In this document: positions 57,130-64,000 of the stretch, one piece after another
How positions within the stretch are numbered: the first letter of the stretch is position 1
How the letters are laid out: each line of letters begins with the position of its first letter
NCBI RefSeq assembly: GCF_964355755.1
Contig: NC_092671.1
Location: 9,125,001 to 9,189,000 of the forward strand
From: Antedon mediterranea
Taxonomy: Eukaryota; Echinodermata; Crinoidea; Comatulida; Antedonidae
Length of the DNA stretch: 64,000 bases
Direction of reading: 5' to 3'
Program-made: the position numbers and the translations under genes
The notes under the pieces: model-generated
Database searches by the model: none
Seen by the model: only the letters and a program-made list of their open reading frames with translations
What the model was told of the DNA's origin: nothing

Positions 57130-59730
57130 ACTTCTCAGTAACAGTCAGGAGCAGAACGTTTTATTTTTGGATAAGTTGAGTAATATATGCTGCACTAACT
57201 TTTCACATTTATTAATAACTGGTGATTTTAATTTCGGTAGTATTGATTGGATTAATCAAGCATCAGGATACTCTGATAGTCATGATGGAACAAATTTTAT
57301 GAATTGGGTTCAGGATCATTTTTATTTTCAACATGTAACACAAGCAACTAGATTTAGAGATGGACAGAATCCTAGTCTTTTAGACTTGGTTTTTACAAAT
57401 GAAGAGGACATGATCGATGACATTTGTTACAGTGCACCACTCGGTAAAAGCGATCACGCAGTATTAACATTTAGATTTGATTGTTACATTGACTCGCAAG
57501 ACAATATCTTGTTAAAACCAAATTATCATTACGGTGATTATGTTCAAATAAATAAAGAACTAAAAAAGATTGATTGGGAGGGGAAATTTGAAAATGGTGG
57601 AACAGAAGAGTGTTGGAATTTGTTTAGTGAAATTATTGCAGAAACTAGTGGACGGCACATTCCCAAGGGAAAAAAGGGGGACAACAGTAAAGTCAACGAG
57701 CCTCTTTGGATAAACAAGGGTATGAAGAAAATGATAAAGCTTAAAAGAAAAGCATGATTTAGGTATAACCATTGTCCAAGCAGATCTAATAAAGCAAAAT
57801 TTAAAGATGCTAGAAATAAAGTAACATCCATGAAAAGGAAGGCCATTTGGAACTTTGAAAAAATGATTGCTTCCCAAATAAAACAGAAACCCAAATCATT
57901 CCGGCGATATGTAAACTCCAAAACCAAGGTTAAAGCGAGACTACCATCCCTGAAAGATGAGAACAATGTGACACACAGTGATGATCAGTCCAAGACTGAG
58001 AAACTCTGCAGTTTTTGTAAGGGAAGATATTGATAACGTACCAGAGTTTCAAAGAAGAGTTTTTGATAGTTTGTTCTGAAGTTGAAATATCACCCCAAAT
58101 CGTTGAAAAATATTTAAAGAATTTAAATGTGACTAAGAGTCCAGGACCTGATGGTATTCACCATATGATTTTAAGAGAGTGCAGAGCTTATATTTCTGAG
58201 CCGCTAAGTAAATTTTTTTCTAATTCATTGAAAGAAGGTATTGTTCCTCGGAATTGGAAAGAAGCTCATATTGTACCTATTTTTTAAAAAGGAAGCAGGG
58301 TGGAAGTAAATAATTATCGGCCTGTTAGCTTGACTGCTGTTTGTTGTAAAGTTATGGAAAGCATCATTAGAGATTCTTTAATTAAGCATTTTGTCAACAA
58401 TAACTTATTATCAGAACATCAAGATGGCTTTAGGTCCGGTAGATCCACAACAACGCAACTATTAGAGATAGTAGAACATTGGTCTAAGCTTTTAGATGAT
58501 GGGCGTGATATTGATGTGGCATATTTGGACTTCCAAAAGGCCTTCGATTCTGTACCTCATATGAGACTGTTAAGAAAGGTTGAAGCTTATGGTATCTCCG
58601 GTAACGTCTATAATTGGATTAAAGACTTCATAAAAGGTAGAAGACAACGAGTAATGTTAAATGGGACTCTGTAGAAATGGTCGGATGTGATAAGTGGTGT
58701 TCCGCAAGGAAGTGTGCTTGGTCCGATTTTATTCTTACTCTTTATCAATGACTTGCCTGAAGTTGCATTATCAGAAGTTAAGATGTTCGCTGGTGATACT
58801 AAAGTTTATGATTATGGGGAATTCAAAGAAAAATTGCAGATCTCACTTGATAATATGTTTAATTGGTCGACCAGATGGCAACTACTTTTCAATGCCAACA
58901 AGTGCAAGATGTTGTATATGGGGAAAACAAATGAGAAGAATGAGTATTTTGTAAATGTACAAGATAAAGTTAAAATTGAAGAGACTGCTATAGAAAAGAA
59001 TCTCGGAGTATACTTTGATCATAAATTGAACTTTGATTATCATATAAATTGCTGTGTTGCTAAAGGCAAATAAAATAGTGGGTCTCATCAAAGGGACTTT
59101 TTGTTACAACGATAAGGATATGTTTCTTAGTCTATACAAATCTTTAGTCCGCCCTATCTTTAGTTTAACTGTTGTGTCTGGGCACCTCATCAAATTGGAC
59201 TGATTAAGAAAATCGAGTCGGTTCAACAAAGAGCTACCAAATCATTGTCAGAAATAAAACATTTGGCATATCCGTATAGATTGAAGTTTTTGGGTTTACC
59301 TACACTGGAGTACAGACGATTAAGAGCGGATATGATCCAAATCTTCAGAATTATAAATGGTCTTGACGTTATAGAATGCAGAAAGTTTTTTACATTTGTT
59401 GATTGTCATGGAACTAGAGGTCATGAATACAAGTTATATAAAAACAAGTTTAGGCTTAATTCCAGGCAGTTTTCCTTTAGTTGTAGAGTTGTGGACTCGT
59501 GGAATAGCTTACCATTTAATGTTGTAAAAGCTCCAAATTTAAATCTATTCAAGTCACTCCTCAATGATCATTGGAAGTCCCTTGACTGCAAGTTTACTTT
59601 TTCACATTTATAAACACTTTGGAACATTATGTGTACACCCGGAGCCCTAAGCACCTATATTTTGGTTATAAGAAGACAGGAAGGGTCATATAAGCTATAT
59701 TTAGCTTTCTAACCGACCCATAAACATCAA
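57130..59730 (+). mobile_element. CR1-like non-LTR retrotransposon, 5'-truncated and inactivated
   Basis: Consecutive frames read the end of an APE endonuclease (ITGDFNFGSIDW, QNPSLLDLVFTN, GKSDHAVLTF) and then a reverse transcriptase: SPGPDGIHHMIL, NYRPVSLTAV, GFRSGRSTTTQL, YLDFQKAFDSV, GVPQGSVLGPILF, and LGVYFDHKLNFDYHI. Stops break the reading near 57755, 58286, 58672 and 59071. The catalytic motif C reads FAGD where active elements have F/YADD. A second, shorter copy is at 34431-34905. The 3' end is near CCGACCCATAAACATC at about 59725. Confidence 0.88.
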
Positions 59731-61261
59731 ACAAGTATTACCTTTTCCCCTTCACAATCGAACTCGTCCGGGCTTTTGGGGCATAGATCATTGTGGCCAA
59801 ATTTGGTGAGAATCATATAAAAACTGTGACCTCCAGGCTGTTCACAGACACACGAACACACGCACACCCACACTGGGGTGAAAATATAACTTCCTTGGGC
59901 GGAGGTAATTGCCGGGACATTTTCCCTTCTTTTAAATTAGATTTCCATTTTGTACCTCTTGTGTGTAATCTAAATTAAATAATGATTGCATTTATTGTTT
60001 GTTGTCTAGAGTTGGAGAACACTCCCTTTGGTCATAGTTGTCTTGCTCTTGCTATGTGCTCTATTTTTACACCACTGAAAGGAATAATACATAATTAAAT
60101 GTCATCATAAATAGCATCCAATTACATTTTTAAATACCACCTACCATTTTGTATCAAACAAAGAAACACGGCAGAAGTAAATTTGGTGTTAACAAGGATA
60201 GTCCACAGTCGGTAGACTACCGATGGAGGTCATTTTCATCTCATTCAAACATGATCTTAAATAAAAAAAAAATTGTCTTTTCTGCCACAAATACCTAAAA
60301 GAAAATTAACAACAACTACTTTCATTCGTGAAATGATATTTAATTTAGAGATGCGAAGCATAAACAAATATTTATACTTATAGCATCCATGTGAATACAT
60401 TTTATTATTTCTATTTATATATATGGTAAATGAAATCAACTTTAAATTAAACTCCGTATTAATTTGTCAACGTACGTAGAAAGTTATATTCTTTGATACA
60501 AATCAATTAAATAAATGTATAGAGGGCAGCATTCAGAAAATTAACTGCACAAAAAACCCAACTGCACAAGTCTACCTTTTCTATTTTTTCGGTAATTTGC
60601 GGTCTTTTTTCTTGTAAATAGTCATTTTTTTTTGTATTTTCCGGTTTCTTCTGATATTTTTTTCCCCGGTATTTTCCGGTTTGTTTTTTTGCAACCCCAG
60701 GTCATCATCACCACATCATCATCACCTGAATGAGCCATCCAGCTCGTCGTCAATCGAATTGGTATTTATTTGTAGGTCTATATAGACGGATCCCATATAG
60801 ACTAGCCTAGGCCTATGCCTAGGCTAGGCCTAGGCCTAGGCCTAGAGGCTAGGATATGAAGGGAAATCCGATATGAATATGGAGAAAACATACTTGTTGT
60901 TAACCGACCAACAATAGAACTAGGCCTACTCATAAATTTCTCCTTGTGCCTTTCCAGTTTTGTTTGGATATTGTTGTCTACAGCTTTTACAGTAGTAAAA
61001 ATCTAATATTTTGATAAGATTAATTAAGAATCAAGATATAAGATAAGCTGATTTTAGGTCATTCATGGTTAGGTGGTCTAGGCTAGGGCCAGGTCTAACC
61101 TAATATCCAATTCTTATTTTAATTACCACATACAGTACTGTATATTACCAAAAAGGTGTAAAAAGCCTTTATTATTTATATCAGTAAATTTTATTTCGAT
61201 CGGATAATTTATATAATTTACTGGCCTACAGGTGTACTGAAATTAAGACTAAGAATAAGAG
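59731..61261. other. Intergenic upstream of sulfite oxidase; CCTAGG-rich palindromic cluster at 60806-60850
   Basis: A repeat end with GGCGGAGGTAAT occupies 59770-59915. Positions 60806-60850 contain overlapping CCTAGG/TAGGCC words that can fold on themselves. The promoter and any 5' UTR exon of the sulfite oxidase gene should lie between about 60700 and 61260. A CTACAG acceptor-like site lies about 30 bases before the start codon. Confidence 0.35.
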
Positions 61262-63674
61262 ATGGCAAGTGATTACAACAAGGAACCAATCAGAGCTAGT
61301 GACTTCACTATTAACCAGACTACACCATTCAATGCAGAACCCCCAGTAGCTATCTTAAGGGAGCACTTTGTAACAGCAAATGATAAATTCTACGTACGGA
61401 ACCATGCGCCAGTACCGTTGATAGATGAAGCATCATATAAGTAAGAGTTAGTTAGTTTTGCTTAGTTTTTTTTATGGCCTAGTTTGTGTACAAAACATTG
61501 TACAAACAAACACTCACAACTACAGTATCAATATAGTCTATATAGATTTTACTAGAAACAGTAGATTATTTTACATTACATTTTTCCATATAAATCTGCC
61601 TCATGCTGGCTATGGCCCTGCCTTATCTGAGAAGACTTGTTTTACTACCAGTACCATGGATTCAGTAAAATAAATAAAATACCACTTTTTGTCTTGTTAT
61701 TTTATAGATTATCAGTTGAAGGATTGATAGCTCGTCATTGCAAATTTTCAATATGGGAACTAAAGCACAGTTTTCCTCAACACACTGTTATGGCAACACT
61801 GATGGTAACTAAAAGTATTAAATGTACTATAAGTGCAATAAATAAAAACTCTCCTTGATCAATTTCAATAATATTTCATCCCAACATCTGATTGCACACT
61901 TGCTTGTGATTTTATCCATGGGAGAAACTACTTTTGCTATTCATTCATTTCCTTTATTTCGGATAATACATCCATATACAAATCATACAAAACAATAAGA
62001 GAACAAGCACGAATGTGCGATACTCCGGGTACAGCGAAAGAAGCTGTAATGACGTCATAAGACCGGATGTAACGTCACATACACATCAATAACCGGGCTA
62101 CCAAATACGGCTATATGGTACCATCTTCGAGACGTCATATGGCTGCATCCGGTTTGAAATTTAAAAATCCGGCTCTATAGATTTGAGGACATGTCCCTGT
62201 AGTATATTCATGCTCAATACTACAACTAATAAGGGAGGAGTAGTACTTTAAAAATCGCACTTTTTACTCAATAGTGTCCAGATGGAGGAGGAGAAAAGTC
62301 CTAGACTCGGGTACCCTAATTAAAAACAATTTCACCAGGTAATTAATGATAGCAACTTCGACAAAATAGTTAACTATTTAAAAAAATTAAACATTACAAC
62401 TATCATGGTTTTCTGCTCTTAAAAATTATGACCGGAGTTCCTCCAATATTCATAGAAAGTGGGAACCGTTATTCGTTACAAGCATCATGCTTGCGCTATT
62501 ATAAATATGTAATGTAACTTCAGTACGTAACCCGTTATTAAAGCAAACTCTAAATGAGTTCACAGTACCTTCACTGAATTTACTCCATTAATACATTAAC
62601 ATTTTTCTGTTTTACTGGGCTTTACTTTTAATGTATATAGCATTGTCATTTTTTCAGTAATTTGCCTTTGGATTTATATATATATATATATTTTTATATG
62701 TATTTTTTTTATAAATGTTGTATTTTTTATTGTTTATTATGTGCAAATTGGACCCCATTTGAAATGGGCTGTTTTTTTTCAGCCTAATGGGTGTTCCTGA
62801 TGCTCGTTATTTTGTCTTTATTTTTTCAAATTTTTAATGTTGAGCATCAAATAAATTCAATCAATTCAATCAATGCAATACATTTTAAAAAGCTTTATTC
62901 ACAGAAATTTCAAATTTGAAAAATGTTCTGCATAATGTATTAGCTCTGATACACAGAGCTCTTTAGTTTCCATAGTCGTACTGTTTCAATAAGGTGCTCT
63001 ATCCATCATAGTATTTTGCTATCCCAGGCTTTAAGAAGCTGGTATACAGGCATTAAACTGCAAAGGTAAAGCAGTGTACCTGTCTTAGATTTTAAACATT
63101 TGCTTGTTTAGCATTTGTGTCTATTTAACCCAACTTAAACCTACCACTTCTTCTACTTTTTAGTGTGCAGGCAACAGAAGAACAGAAATGTCTGATATCA
63201 AAGCTGTACGGGTGAGTTAGTACCTTCAACGCTTCAAAAACTTGACTGGTTCTGGCCTTATATGTCCATTTTGTAAAAAAAATCAGAATTCAGAATGTAA
63301 AACAATTTGCATTGTTCTTGGTATCTGGTACCAAGTTATCCTATTTTGATAGACTATAGGCTATTAAAACTTAAAACTTATTGTATTATCTACTTCACAG
63401 TTTGTGTGGAAGCGGGAATGTAGAATACTGTACTTAGGATAATAATTATTTGAAATTGTCACCTTTTAAATTTACATCTTCCTGGTTTTACTAAATTATC
63501 AACATCTTTTAGACCATTTGAAATAATCAATGCAATACATTGCTAAAGATCTCATATGGCTATATTTTCTATATATTTGTGTAGGGTGTTGGATGGGGAT
63601 GTGCAGCCATTAGTAATGCTGTATGGAAGGGGCCTAGACTGCGTGATGTGTTATTCATGGCTGGTATTGAGAAG
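61262..63674 (+). CDS. Sulfite oxidase, molybdopterin domain, first four exons (partial at right edge)
   Basis: Exons 61262-61440, 61708-61804, 63164-63211 and 63585-63674 join in phase; the gene continues off the window. Sulfite oxidases oxidise sulfite to sulfate using a molybdenum cofactor. Motifs are PFNAEPP, FYVRNHAPVP, then CAGNRRTEM, where Cys93 is the expected Mo ligand, and GVGWGCAAISNAVWKGPRLRDVL. The protein begins directly at the Mo domain: the codon two before the ATG is TAA, so no cytochrome b5 domain or mitochondrial presequence is fused upstream. This resembles plant peroxisomal sulfite oxidase more than vertebrate SUOX. Intron 2 (1.36 kb) holds a LINE-like 3' end. The dimerisation domain is not visible. 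Confidence 0.88.
62570..62873 (+). mobile_element. Probable LINE 3' UTR with octamer tail
   Basis: The stretch contains GGACCCCATTTGAAATGGGC, GGGTGTTCCTGATGCTCG and GAGCATCAAATAAATTCAAT, then a short ATTCAATCA repeat. Such tails are typical of CR1-type LINE ends. No coding sequence is left. The S1 SINE tail (TTTCAATCAATC) is similar. Confidence 0.45.
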
Positions 63675-63690
63675 GTAAGTATTCACATGC

Positions 63691-63752
63691 ACACCATGTG
63701 ACCCACAATCATCCAATCAAATGACAGGAATTTATATAGGTGTTATATAATA
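63691..63752. repeat. Inverted copy of the arm flank seen at 13019-13079
   Basis: ACCATGTGACCCACAATC and CAATCAAATGACAGGAATTT plus ATATAGGTGTTATATAATA match the complement of 13019-13079. It starts 17 bp after the donor of sulfite oxidase exon 4. From 63753 to 64000 I see nothing else. Confidence 0.75.
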
Positions 63753-64000
63753 CTGAATACTGAAATTCTGTATTTGTCCATTAACATAATAAATAACAAT
63801 AGAAATTTAAATATTAGTACGATAAAAAACAAACAAGCAAAAATTCATATACAGAATACACACACATTATTGCACTGATAAAAAGTTGTTTAAAAAGGGC
63901 ATCATCTATCCCATTGCTTTTGCATTATTTCTTCTACTAACTTAACTCAACAACGATGATGTGTTGTAATTATATATTCACTGTATGACTAGAACATATT

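Noticed and set aside
57544-57966. Minus-strand frames of 140 and 105 aa
   Set aside because: They are antisense to the LINE endonuclease/RT region.

Overview
The window is a gene-containing piece of an AT-rich metazoan genome. Genes are split by GT-AG introns, several exons carry canonical animal housekeeping proteins, and roughly half of the rest is decayed transposons, SINE-like and MITE-like repeats. The gene set fits a marine invertebrate deuterostome, most probably an echinoderm: an invertebrate-style GM2-activator ML protein, a stand-alone death-effector protein, an expanded SLC17-like family, Tx1- and CR1-like LINEs, and very frequent AGGCCTA words. That assignment is inference; nothing in the window proves the species.

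Left part (1-5067): on the minus strand, the first coding exon of a death-effector-domain protein (252-649, continuing beyond the left edge), then a complete four-exon GM2-activator-like lipid transfer protein (2029-4083). Its start faces the start of transaldolase across about 1 kb. Centre-left (5068-27185): two complete plus-strand enzyme genes, transaldolase (7 exons, 331 aa, pentose phosphate pathway) and glutamine-dependent NAD+ synthetase (19 exons, 857 aa). I rebuilt both exon by exon and all splice phases close. The NAD+ synthetase has an unusual C-terminal extension of about 150 aa on its last exon. Their introns hold most of the SINEs and MITEs and a LINE 3' end.

Centre (27186-54845): an 80-bp tandem repeat separates the NAD+ synthetase from a single-exon class A GPCR (minus). 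Then come three complete, tandem, same-strand (minus) ten-exon paralogues of an SLC17/sialin-like transporter: A 30191-33921, B 39519-44739, C 47726-54845. They have identical exon phases and share intronic and 3' flanking sequence. The spacers and introns between them have absorbed large inverted-repeat elements (34911-38453 and 50599-53872), LINE fragments and hairpin repeats. All three transporters keep the SLC17 TM4 arginine but have D and Q where sialin has its two proton-coupling glutamates.

Right part (54846-64000): a repeat-dense gap with a degenerate CR1-like LINE (57130-59730), a tRNA-like pol III unit and a fragment with a ubiquitin-protease-like Cys box. It is followed by the first four exons of a sulfite oxidase (61262-63674, continuing off the right edge) that starts directly at the molybdopterin domain, with no cytochrome b5 domain.

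The genes do not form an operon-like pathway; they are neighbours. The strongest 'second look' items are the SLC17-like array with altered coupling residues, the NAD+ synthetase tail whose splice acceptor abuts a SINE, the 3.5-kb palindromic element carrying a two-sided decayed ORF, and the haem-less sulfite oxidase. I found no CRISPR array, rRNA gene or convincing functional tRNA gene.
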